Of a stretch of 14,318 nt of DNA, positions 1 through 7,208 are shown in pieces. The stretch covers positions 1 through 14,318 of the forward strand of contig CAJTXX010000053.1 in the NCBI GenBank assembly GCA_910584145.1. The letters run 5' to 3'. Every line of letters begins with the position of its first letter. The first letter of the stretch is position 1. The notes under the pieces were generated by a model, which saw nothing but the letters and a program-made list of their open reading frames with translations, searched no databases and had not been told where the DNA came from. The DNA is from an uncultured Eggerthellaceae bacterium (lineage in GTDB: Bacteria > Actinomycetota > Coriobacteriia > Coriobacteriales > Eggerthellaceae). Both the position numbers and the translations under genes were made by a program.

Positions 1-366
1 CCCTACCACGTGCTCCGAGAGCCGCGCGTGTATCTCGTGCGGCGTGGGCAGCTCGCCCAGTATCTCGGCCGGGCTGAGCGGCTCGCCCTCCTCTTCGAAC
101 ACGCCGTCCTCGGTCACCTGCACATCCACCGGGCGGGCTGCGTGTGCGCCCCGCGCCTCTTCGTCGTCGCGGCGCCCGCCGTGCGTCGCCTGGATGCCCA
201 TATCGGCTATCATCGCATCAGCGCATACGCCGATGCACTCATCGCATATGCACACCCCGTTGGGGGCGCTTATCATCGAGCGCACCTGGGAGGCCTCTTT
301 ACCGCAGAATGCGCAGTACATCGGCTCGTCGGTCCCGTAGGCGCCCCTGTTGTTCTTGCCAGCCAT
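1..366 (-). CDS. clpX: ATP-dependent Clp protease ATP-binding subunit ClpX, N-terminal 122 residues (partial)
   Basis: ClpX is the AAA+ unfoldase that recognises substrates and feeds them to ClpP in the cytoplasm. Only the N-terminal part lies here; the AAA+ ATPase is beyond the left edge. The ClpX zinc-binding domain is visible, with the Cys pairs C18/C21 and C41/C44 (CAFC and ICDEC) and a typical Val-Arg-Ser stretch after the first pair. A long acidic linker (about residues 60-105) leads to the conserved segment LPTPHEIHARLSEHVVG that opens the ATPase region. This segment starts about 40 residues later than in E. coli ClpX, from memory of that sequence. The ATG is preceded by GAGGAAG with very short spacing, and no better in-frame start lies upstream. 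It follows clpP on the same strand after 104 bp. Confidence 0.96.
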   Translation of the reverse strand, partial: MAGKNNRGAYGTDEPMYCAFCGKEASQVRSMISAPNGVCICDECIGVCADAMIADMGIQATHGGRRDDEEARGAHAARPVDVQVTEDGVFEEEGEPLSPAEILGELPTPHEIHARLSEHVVG

Positions 367-417
367 CTTCCTCGCTCTATCTGAGATCGAACATCTTGTC
401 GGGCTCTGCCATCATAA

Positions 418-449
418 GAGCATGCGCCGGTATGCGCCGGCGCATGCTC
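418..449 (-). other. 13-bp perfect hairpin between clpP and clpX
   Basis: The arms 418-430 and 437-449 are perfect reverse complements (GAGCATGCGCCGG type) around a 6-nt loop. The hairpin lies 21 nt past the clpP stop and about 52 nt before the clpX start on the transcribed strand. The bases after it are not T-rich, so it is a weak candidate for an intrinsic terminator. It may instead attenuate read-through, stabilise the clpP mRNA 3' end or mark a processing site. The structure is seen; the role is inference. Confidence 0.6.
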
Positions 450-470
450 GGTGGTGCGCTCTGCGCGTCC

Positions 471-1079
471 CTACTGGCCGTGGTGGAGGATTATCTCGTC
501 TACCAGGCCGTATTCCTTGGCCTGCTCAGCCGTCATGTAGTTGTCGCGCTCGGTATCCTCTTGTATCTTCTCGATCGACTGCCCGGTGTTGTCGGCCAGT
601 ATCTTGTTCAGGCGCTTGCGCGTCTTCAGCATGAAATCAGCCACGATGGCTATCTCGGTCTGCTGGCCCTGCGCACCGCCCAAGGGCTGGTGTATCAGCA
701 CCATCGAGTTCGGCAGGCAGAAGCGCTTGCCCTTCGTGCCCGACGACAGCAGCACCGCCGCCATGGAGGCGCACTCGCCGATACAGATGGTGGACACGTC
801 GCACTTGATGAAGTTCATCGTGTCCAAGATGCCCAGGCCAGCTGTCACGCTGCCGCCCGGCGAGTTGATGTAGAGGCTGATATCCTTGTCAGGGTCGACG
901 CTCTCCAGGTGGAGCATCTGGGCCACCACGGAATTCGCCACATGGTCGTCGATCTGCTCCCCCAAGAAGATGATGCGGTCGTTCAGCAGCCGCGAATAGA
1001 TATCGTAGCTGCGCTCGCCGCGCGGCGACTGCTCGATGACATACGGTATCAGCGCGTTCGTTGCTCTCTCAATAGCCAT
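471..1079 (-). CDS. clpP: ATP-dependent Clp protease proteolytic subunit ClpP
   Basis: This is the serine peptidase subunit that forms the double-heptamer degradation chamber used with ClpX. At 202 residues it has the family's usual length. The catalytic triad can be placed: Ser105 in GECASMAA, His130 in LIHQPLGG and Asp179 in EDTERDNYM. The spacings Ser-His 25 and His-Asp 49 equal those of mature E. coli ClpP (97, 122, 171). The glycine-rich motif INSPGGSV (71-78) is intact, as is the C-terminal EYGLVDEI. It lies between tig and clpX on the same strand, the common order tig-clpP-clpX. A TATAAT box 40 nt upstream suggests its own promoter. Confidence 0.98.
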   Translation of the reverse strand: MAIERATNALIPYVIEQSPRGERSYDIYSRLLNDRIIFLGEQIDDHVANSVVAQMLHLESVDPDKDISLYINSPGGSVTAGLGILDTMNFIKCDVSTICIGECASMAAVLLSSGTKGKRFCLPNSMVLIHQPLGGAQGQQTEIAIVADFMLKTRKRLNKILADNTGQSIEKIQEDTERDNYMTAEQAKEYGLVDEIILHHGQ

Positions 1080-1119
1080 TGGTCACTCTCTTTCGGATCG
1101 CGTTCGTCTCTCGCTCCCC

Positions 1120-1125
1120 ATTATA
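1120..1125 (-). promoter_or_regulatory. -10 element of a clpP(X) promoter
   Basis: A perfect TATAAT on the minus strand lies 40 nt before the clpP ATG, in the 90-bp gap after tig. No good TTGACA box sits at 16-18 bp; the nearest match, TTGCGG, is about 21 bp upstream. A short GC-rich inverted repeat (GCGCG-CTTTT-CGCGC) lies just upstream and could be the -35 region or part of a terminator after tig. The call rests on the -10 hexamer and its position. Confidence 0.5.
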
Positions 1126-1169
1126 GCGGGCGCGAAAAGCGCGCATCCGCAATTCCTCCACACCGCCGC

Positions 1170-2276
1170 CTACTCGGCGTCGGCAGCCTCATCCGCATCG
1201 GCGGCCTTGCTAGCCTTCTTCTTGGGGGCCTTCTTCGCCTTGGCCTCCTCTTCCTGAGCGCGCTTGGCGAAGTCGACCTCGGTCACTTTGGCGCCATCCA
1301 TGATGTCCTTCATGGCCTTCGAGCGCGCAAGCTCCTCGCGCACCAGGTACAAGCGGCCGCTCTCGCGCCACTCGCGCTCCAGCTTGGCCGCCTCGTCGCC
1401 GGCCGCCACCTCGAACTCGTGGCTGACCTCCTCATCGGTCGCCTCGATGCCCGCATGGCGCGCCCACGCGTCGAGCGCCATCTCGCGCTTCACCTCGTCA
1501 GCAGCCTGGCGCTTCACATCCTCTTTGAACTGATCGGCGTCGATGCCCTGCTGCATCAGGTACGAATCGAAGCTGGCGCCGCTGCGCTGGAGCTGCGTGA
1601 AGAAGTCTTGCAGCAGCTGCGATTCCTTCTGCTCGGCCATGCCCTCGGGCACCTCTGCGTCCACGCGCTCGACGAGCTGCACGGTGCAGGCGTTCTCCTT
1701 CAGGCGCGGCAGCAGCATCTCCTTCTGGTCGGCTATCTGCTCGGCCATCTGCTTGCGCATATCCTCGAGGCTCTCGAAGCCCATCGTGTCGCGCGCCCAC
1801 TCCTCGGTGGCCTCGTCCTGGTCGTAGTGAGCCAGCAGCTGCTTCATCTGCTCGTCGATCTCAGCCTCGCTCGCGCCGCTCTGGGGCAGCTCGATCTCGA
1901 CGGCATCGTAGCTCGAGAGCTCTATCTCCGGGCGCACGGGCAGCGTGAACGACAGCGCGAAGTCAGCGCCCTCCTCCACCATCGCACCGGCGTTGTCGAA
2001 GTCGGGGTTGCCCGCCGGATACAGGCGCTTCTCCTCGATGATCTGCGGGTAGGCGGCGTTTATGACGTCCTCGGTGGCTGTCGCCAGCACCGCTTCGCGC
2101 CCCACAGCGTTGTCGATGACCGGCCGCGGCGCCTTGCCCTTGCGGAAGCCCGGGAAGTTGTACTTCTTAGCGAACTCCCTATACACCTTCGCTATCTGGG
2201 CATCCACGTCCTTCGCAGCCACAGCGGTCTGCACCGATACCTTGTTTCCCTCCAGCGATTCCACGGTTATCTGCAC
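1170..2276 (-). CDS. tig: Trigger factor lacking the FKBP/PPIase domain
   Basis: Trigger factor is the ribosome-associated chaperone that meets nascent chains at the exit tunnel. The N-terminal ribosome-binding domain is complete (about residues 1-130), with the signature GFRKGKAP at 43-50. The helical C-terminal chaperone domain follows (about 156-340), starting near TMGFESLEDMRKQM and ending in a Lys/Ala-rich, then acidic tail. The FKBP-type prolyl isomerase domain that normally sits between them (about 90-100 residues) is absent: the end of the N-domain (ASEAEIDEQMKQLLAHYDQ) runs almost directly into the C-domain linker (EATEEWARD). The protein is 368 residues against about 430 for E. coli. 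The frame is open throughout, so this is not a frameshift. The start is GTG at 2276, giving MQITVES as in other trigger factors, with AAGGA 6 nt upstream; a GTG at 2291 would include that Shine-Dalgarno and is less likely. Confidence 0.95.
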   Translation of the reverse strand: MQITVESLEGNKVSVQTAVAAKDVDAQIAKVYREFAKKYNFPGFRKGKAPRPVIDNAVGREAVLATATEDVINAAYPQIIEEKRLYPAGNPDFDNAGAMVEEGADFALSFTLPVRPEIELSSYDAVEIELPQSGASEAEIDEQMKQLLAHYDQDEATEEWARDTMGFESLEDMRKQMAEQIADQKEMLLPRLKENACTVQLVERVDAEVPEGMAEQKESQLLQDFFTQLQRSGASFDSYLMQQGIDADQFKEDVKRQAADEVKREMALDAWARHAGIEATDEEVSHEFEVAAGDEAAKLEREWRESGRLYLVREELARSKAMKDIMDGAKVTEVDFAKRAQEEEAKAKKAPKKKASKAADADEAADAE

Positions 2277-2282
2277 GGGTTT

Positions 2283-2287
2283 TCCTT
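2283..2287 (-). promoter_or_regulatory. Shine-Dalgarno that fixes the tig start
   Basis: AAGGA on the minus strand ends 6 nt before the GTG at 2276. It lies inside the longer open frame beginning at the GTG at 2291, so it favours the shorter protein starting with MQITVES. Confidence 0.7.
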
Positions 2288-2301
2288 CCACGCTCCATCG
2301 G

Positions 2302-2331
2302 TTTTCACATAAGCGCCTATGGTATCATAAT
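2302..2331 (+). promoter_or_regulatory. Possible promoter for tRNA-Leu
   Basis: TTTTCA (2302-2307) and CATAAT (2326-2331) are separated by 18 bp. They match the sigma-70 consensus at 4/6 and 5/6 positions and lie about 39 bp upstream of the tRNA. This AT-rich island sits between the divergent tig gene and the tRNA, and may also hold the tig promoter on the other strand (TATGAT-like box). Confidence 0.45.
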
Positions 2332-2369
2332 GCACTGTTCACGTCGGGTTTCCATACCCGGCAAGCCGT

Positions 2370-2454
2370 GCGGGCGTGGCGGAATTGGCAGACGCGCCAG
2401 ATTTAGGTTCTGGTGGGGAGACCCGTGAAGGTTCAAGTCCTTTCGCCCGCACCA
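2370..2454 (+). tRNA. tRNA-Leu (anticodon UAG)
   Basis: This is a class II tRNA of 85 nt with an encoded CCA end. The acceptor stem GCGGGCG pairs with CGCCCGC, followed by discriminator A and CCA. The anticodon stem CCAGA/TCTGG closes the loop TTTAGGT, with anticodon TAG at 2404-2406, which reads CUN leucine codons. A long variable arm with GGG/CCC pairing and a T-arm with loop TTCAAGT complete the cloverleaf. Confidence 0.97.
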
Positions 2455-2523
2455 TCTCACCCGGTAGCGCATGGTTCCCTGATATCATCGGGCTGTAAGC
2501 GCGCTCGGCTCGGAGGGAAGCTC

Positions 2524-3063
2524 ATGCTCAAAGCTCTGCCCATGATATCGCAGATAGCGGCTCCCTATCTTCTGATAGCAACGTTCATCCTGTGCGGCGA
2601 TGTGCTGCCGTCGACCCTCGGCACTCCCTCGATCTTCGAGGGCTCAGGGCCGCTCCTTGCGGTAGGCGTCTATCTCCTGATCGCATTCGGCAACATCGCG
2701 TACGCCATCGTCCTGCCGAAGCTCGGGTTCACCGACCGTCAGCTGCTCTTCTGGAGCTTCTGCATGAAGGTCAGCGTCGTCCCTCTGTATATAGCCCTCT
2801 TCCTCGTCTCCTTGCTGCTGTTCATCTTCATCATCCCCGTGGTGCTGATCTCCATCGCGTTCGCGTTCCTCGCCATGCTCGTCTCTTCCGCATACGGCAT
2901 CGTCGGCATCGTGAAGAGCTGGCGCGAGCAGCACCTCCGCACAGGAGAGGCGGTGCTCGCCGGGATATCGCTGTTCGTGCTGTGGTTCGACATGGCGGGC
3001 GCGCTGTACTGCTACCTGCGCGTCCGCTGCGATGCGCCGCAGGCCGCCCCGCGCACGGCTTGA
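2524..3063 (+). CDS. Multi-pass membrane protein of unknown function
   Basis: I do not recognise this gene at family level. The 179-residue product has five hydrophobic segments: about 8-29, 42-64, 80-101, 103-131 and 143-166. There is no cleavable signal peptide, and the tail is short and polar. Charged loops sit between segments 2 and 3 (PKLGFTDRQ) and between 4 and 5 (KSWREQHLRTGE). A CGD after the first helix and an FD near the start of the last helix are possible conserved spots. The layout recalls small uncharacterised integral membrane proteins of Firmicutes and Coriobacteriia, an impression only. The ATG at 2524 is chosen because GGAGGG lies 7 nt upstream; the open frame extends back into the tRNA and cannot start there. 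It follows tRNA-Leu after 69 bp and could share its transcript. Confidence 0.8.
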   Translation: MLKALPMISQIAAPYLLIATFILCGDVLPSTLGTPSIFEGSGPLLAVGVYLLIAFGNIAYAIVLPKLGFTDRQLLFWSFCMKVSVVPLYIALFLVSLLLFIFIIPVVLISIAFAFLAMLVSSAYGIVGIVKSWREQHLRTGEAVLAGISLFVLWFDMAGALYCYLRVRCDAPQAAPRTA

Positions 3064-3172
3064 CCGACAGAGAATACCGACAGGCAGGCCCCACGTCGCC
3101 CAGCGCCGCCCCAGGCGCGACCGCCGCGACGAGCCCGCTTCCCCCGCGAAGGGCCCGTACGGGGTTTGATGC

Positions 3173-3201
3173 GCCACATATGCCTCCATTAAGGATAGAA
3201 T
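3173..3201 (+). promoter_or_regulatory. Possible promoter for sstT and the HD gene
   Basis: GCCACA (3173-3178) and TAGAAT (3196-3201) are 17 bp apart, with 3/6 and 5/6 consensus matches. They are placed to start a leader of about 27 nt before the sstT ATG at 3235, which has a strong GGAGGGG Shine-Dalgarno. The rest of the gap after the membrane protein gene is GC-rich and shows only a short palindrome (CCCGTACGGG). Confidence 0.4.
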
Positions 3202-3234
3202 AGGGCCGTTATCTCACTATGGAGGGGAATTTCA

Positions 3235-4560
3235 ATGGAAACTGAGAACAAGGACATCAAGGCTCCAGAGGCGGAGAAGAAGCGCAACCTCTGGCAGCGG
3301 TACTGCGATGTGAGCCTCATCAAGCGCATCATCGTGGGCCTCATCATCGGCGTGCTGCTCGCGCTGGCCATACCGGCTGACGCTCCCGAATGGGCGCTCG
3401 GCATCGGCGAGGTCATCGCGCTTCTGGGAACGCTGTTCGTGGCGGCCCTGCGCGCGGTAGCGCCCATCTTGGTATTCTTCCTGGTCATCAGCGCGCTGAC
3501 CACCGCGAAGACGGCCGGCTCCATGAAGACGGTCATCGTGCTCTATGTCATCAGCACGCTCATCGCCGCCTTCGTGGCCGTCATCGGCAGCTACCTCTTC
3601 CCGATGGAGCTGACGCTCAACGTGGCTGAGGAAGTCGACCAGACATCGCCCTCGGGCATCGGCGAGGTGCTCTCGTCCATCCTGATGAACATCTGCGCCA
3701 ACCCGGTCGATGCGCTGGCTAACGCCAACTTCATCGGCATCCTGGCGTGGGCCATCGTGCTCGGCATCGCCATGCGCGCCGCCAGCGACAACGTGAAGGA
3801 CGTCCTCAAGGCCGTGTCCGACGCCGTCTCCATCGCCGTGCGGTGGGTCATCAACCTGGCGCCGTTCGGCATCATGGGCCTGGTCTACACCTCTGTCTCA
3901 ACCAGCGGCCTCGACATCTTCGTCGAATACGGGCAGCTGATCGTGCTGCTGGTAGGCTGCATGCTGTTCATCGCCTTCGTCACCAATCCGATCATGGTGT
4001 TCATCTGCACGAAGCAGAACCCCTACCCGCTCGTGCTGCGCTGCCTGAAGGATTCCGGCATCACCGCGTTCTTCACCCGCAGCTCCGCGGCTAACATCCC
4101 CATCAACATGGAGCTGTGCCGCAAGCTCGGGCTGAACAAGGACAACTACTCCGTGTCCATCCCGCTGGGCGCCACCATCAACATGGCGGGCGCTGCGGTC
4201 ACCATCGCCGTCATGACGATGGCCGCCGCGCACACCGTCGGCCTCAGCGTCGATCCCTTCACGGCCATCATCCTGTGCGTGCTGGCCGCGGTCAGCGCAT
4301 GCGGCGCTTCGGGCGTGGCCGGCGGCTCCCTGCTGCTGATCCCGCTGGCGTGCTCGCTGTTCGGCATCGACACCACGGTCGCCATGGAGGTCGTGGCCAT
4401 CGGGTTCATCATCGGCGTGGTGCAGGACTCCTGCGAGACGGCGCTGAACTCGTCGTCCGACGTGCTGTTCACCGCCACCGCCGAGTACCGACAGATGCGC
4501 AAGGACGGCAAGGAGTACCACCTCGGGAAAGACGCGTTCTCGCTGGACGAGCTCGATTAG
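3235..4560 (+). CDS. sstT: Serine/threonine:Na+ symporter, SstT type
   Basis: This inner-membrane secondary transporter of the dicarboxylate/amino acid:cation symporter family is of the SstT type, which couples serine and threonine uptake to Na+. The 441 residues begin with a charged cytoplasmic tail of about 30, then hydrophobic helices across the family's length. The family hallmarks are present: the serine-rich re-entrant loop TRSSAANIP (281-289), SIPLGATINMAGAA (308-321), the second hairpin CGASGVAGGS (356-365) and the last helix VVQDSCETALNSSSDV (395-410) with Asp398 and Asn405 near the substrate site. The match of these blocks to E. coli SstT as I remember it is close, which separates it from glutamate transporters (GltP). 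The downstream HD gene begins 9 bp after its stop, so the two form an operon. Confidence 0.93.
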   Translation: METENKDIKAPEAEKKRNLWQRYCDVSLIKRIIVGLIIGVLLALAIPADAPEWALGIGEVIALLGTLFVAALRAVAPILVFFLVISALTTAKTAGSMKTVIVLYVISTLIAAFVAVIGSYLFPMELTLNVAEEVDQTSPSGIGEVLSSILMNICANPVDALANANFIGILAWAIVLGIAMRAASDNVKDVLKAVSDAVSIAVRWVINLAPFGIMGLVYTSVSTSGLDIFVEYGQLIVLLVGCMLFIAFVTNPIMVFICTKQNPYPLVLRCLKDSGITAFFTRSSAANIPINMELCRKLGLNKDNYSVSIPLGATINMAGAAVTIAVMTMAAAHTVGLSVDPFTAIILCVLAAVSACGASGVAGGSLLLIPLACSLFGIDTTVAMEVVAIGFIIGVVQDSCETALNSSSDVLFTATAEYRQMRKDGKEYHLGKDAFSLDELD

Positions 4561-4569
4561 GAGGCTGGC

Positions 4570-5172
4570 ATGGCTACGCTTGAGGCGGGCATGACCCGCG
4601 AAGCGGCATTCGAGCTGCTCGCGGCGCACAACAAAGAAGATTTCCACATCGAGCACGGCGAGACGGTCGAGCAGACCATGCGCTACTTCGCGCGCGAATT
4701 CGACCCTGAGAACGAGGAGTTCTGGGGCATCGTGGGCTTGCTGCACGACCTCGACTGGGAAGAGCACGACGACGAGCCCGAGCTGCACACCATCTATGCT
4801 GCTCCCCTCATCGAAGCAGCCGGCGGCACGCCTGAGCTCGTGCGCGCCATCCAGTCGCACACCTCCGATTTCAACCCGGAGCTGCCCAAGCCCGAGCTCC
4901 AGATGGAGAAGGTGCTGTTCGCCACCGAAGAGCTCACCGGGCTCATCGGCGCCGCCGTCGTGATGCGCCCATCGAAGAGCGTCATGGACTTCAACGTGAA
5001 GTCGCTCAAGAAGAAGTTCAAGGACAAGCGGTTCGCCGCCGGGGTCGACCGCGAGGTCATAACGAGCGGCGCCGAGATGCTGGGCTGGGAGCTCGACGAG
5101 CTCTTCGCCCGCACCATCGAGGCCATGCAGTCGTTCGCGCCCGACCGCGACACATTCCAGCCAGCCGGATGA
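4570..5172 (+). CDS. HD-domain phosphohydrolase, substrate unknown
   Basis: This is a 200-residue soluble protein with the HD metal-dependent phosphohydrolase pattern: H29 and E31 in FHIEHGETV, the H59-D60 pair in GLLHDLDWE, a further histidine at 97 (QSHTSD), and an acidic residue near 120 where the family usually has the last Asp. These residues would bind one or two divalent metals. No partner domain such as PAS, GGDEF or RelA is attached. The Shine-Dalgarno GGAGG overlaps the end of sstT (TAGGAGG) and the ATG is 9 bp from the sstT stop, so translation is probably coupled. Stand-alone HD proteins of this size act on nucleotides or other phosphate esters; which one cannot be read here. Confidence 0.87.
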   Translation: MATLEAGMTREAAFELLAAHNKEDFHIEHGETVEQTMRYFAREFDPENEEFWGIVGLLHDLDWEEHDDEPELHTIYAAPLIEAAGGTPELVRAIQSHTSDFNPELPKPELQMEKVLFATEELTGLIGAAVVMRPSKSVMDFNVKSLKKKFKDKRFAAGVDREVITSGAEMLGWELDELFARTIEAMQSFAPDRDTFQPAG

Positions 5173-5196
5173 GCCGCACCGGCATCGCAAAATAGC

Positions 5197-5230
5197 AGAA
5201 GAGGCCGCCGATCATCCGGCGGCCTCTTCT
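5197..5230. terminator. Bidirectional hairpin terminator
   Basis: A perfect 14-bp stem (arms 5197-5210 and 5217-5230, AGAAGAGGCCGCCG and its complement) encloses a 6-nt loop. It sits between two converging genes: the HD gene ends 24 bp to its left and the phosphatase gene ends 11 bp to its right. The stem base is A/T-rich, giving U-rich ends on both strands (CTTCTTTCG rightward, CTATTTTG-like leftward). Confidence 0.85.
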
Positions 5231-5241
5231 TTCGTCAGGGC

Positions 5242-5694
5242 TCAGTACCCGAGCCAGCTGAGCAAGCCCTCGCAACCGTCCGACACGTCGCGGAACGTCG
5301 CCTCGAAATCGCCCGTGTACCACGGGTCGGCTACGTCGCGCTCGCTGCCGGCGAACTCCATCATCTTATGCAGCTTCCCCGCAGGGTCGCCCCCGAAAGC
5401 GCGCTGCATGCTGCGCATGTTCGCGTCATCCATGCCGATGATGACGTCGAAGCGCTCGTAATCGTCGCGCGTGATCTGCCGGGCGCGCTTGCCCTCGCAG
5501 CTCACCCCTTCGCGTGCGAGTATCGCACAGGTGCCCGCATGGGGCGCGTTGCCTATCTCGTCGGTCGTCGTCGCAGCAGACTCGATATGGAACCGCTCCG
5601 CCAGCCCGCGCCGAGCCACCAGGTCTTTGAACAGGAACTCCGCCATGGGCGAGCGGCAGATATTGCCGTGGCATACGAAGAGCACGCCGGTCAT
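5242..5694 (-). CDS. Low-molecular-weight protein tyrosine phosphatase
   Basis: This cytoplasmic phosphatase removes phosphate from protein tyrosine or arginine through a cysteinyl-phosphate intermediate. The P-loop signature C(X)5RS is intact, VCHGNICRSP, with nucleophile Cys8 and Arg14. The general acid Asp123 lies in the typical DPWYTGDF. The 150-residue length is normal. It belongs to the low-molecular-weight group that also includes YwlE and Wzb; no capsule or kinase genes are near, so a surface-polysaccharide role has no support here. The start is secure: GGAGGTGA, an 8-base match to the 16S 3' end, sits 6 nt before the ATG. It lies downstream of argH on the same strand but is probably a separate unit. 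Confidence 0.95.
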   Translation of the reverse strand: MTGVLFVCHGNICRSPMAEFLFKDLVARRGLAERFHIESAATTTDEIGNAPHAGTCAILAREGVSCEGKRARQITRDDYERFDVIIGMDDANMRSMQRAFGGDPAGKLHKMMEFAGSERDVADPWYTGDFEATFRDVSDGCEGLLSWLGY

Positions 5695-5721
5695 GCGCTG
5701 TCACCTCCGATCAGAAACGGG

Positions 5722-5738
5722 CAGCCGGGTATCGGCTG
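5722..5738 (-). other. Small hairpin between argH and the phosphatase gene
   Basis: CAGCCG (5722-5727) and CGGCTG (5733-5738) form a 6-bp stem with a 5-nt loop. On the minus strand it is followed by CCCGTTTCTG, so it may be a weak argH terminator. The loop and one arm also belong to a larger inverted repeat, GGTATC (5728-5733) and GATACC (5753-5758), which could be an operator. The pairing is seen; the roles are guesses. Confidence 0.35.
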
Positions 5739-5778
5739 ACCTCTTCCCAAAGGATACCATGCCCGCGATCGACCAGCT

Positions 5779-7167
<1,389 letters not shown>

Positions 7168-7208
7168 GCCCAGATCTCCTTCGTGTATGCCGCTGCCCCG
7201 CGCGAGCG

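Noticed and set aside
144..2312. A 722-codon open frame on the plus strand
   Set aside because: It runs antisense to clpX, clpP and tig, has no ribosome site, and reads as Arg/Leu/His-rich sequence typical of GC-rich antisense frames.
2413..2523. N-terminal extension of the membrane protein frame into tRNA-Leu
   Set aside because: It would overlap the tRNA; the ATG at 2524 has a good ribosome site and begins the hydrophobic protein.
3140..3170. Possible terminator after the membrane protein gene (GGGCCCGTACGGGG)
   Set aside because: Only a short palindrome with no stable loop and just three Ts follows, too weak to call.
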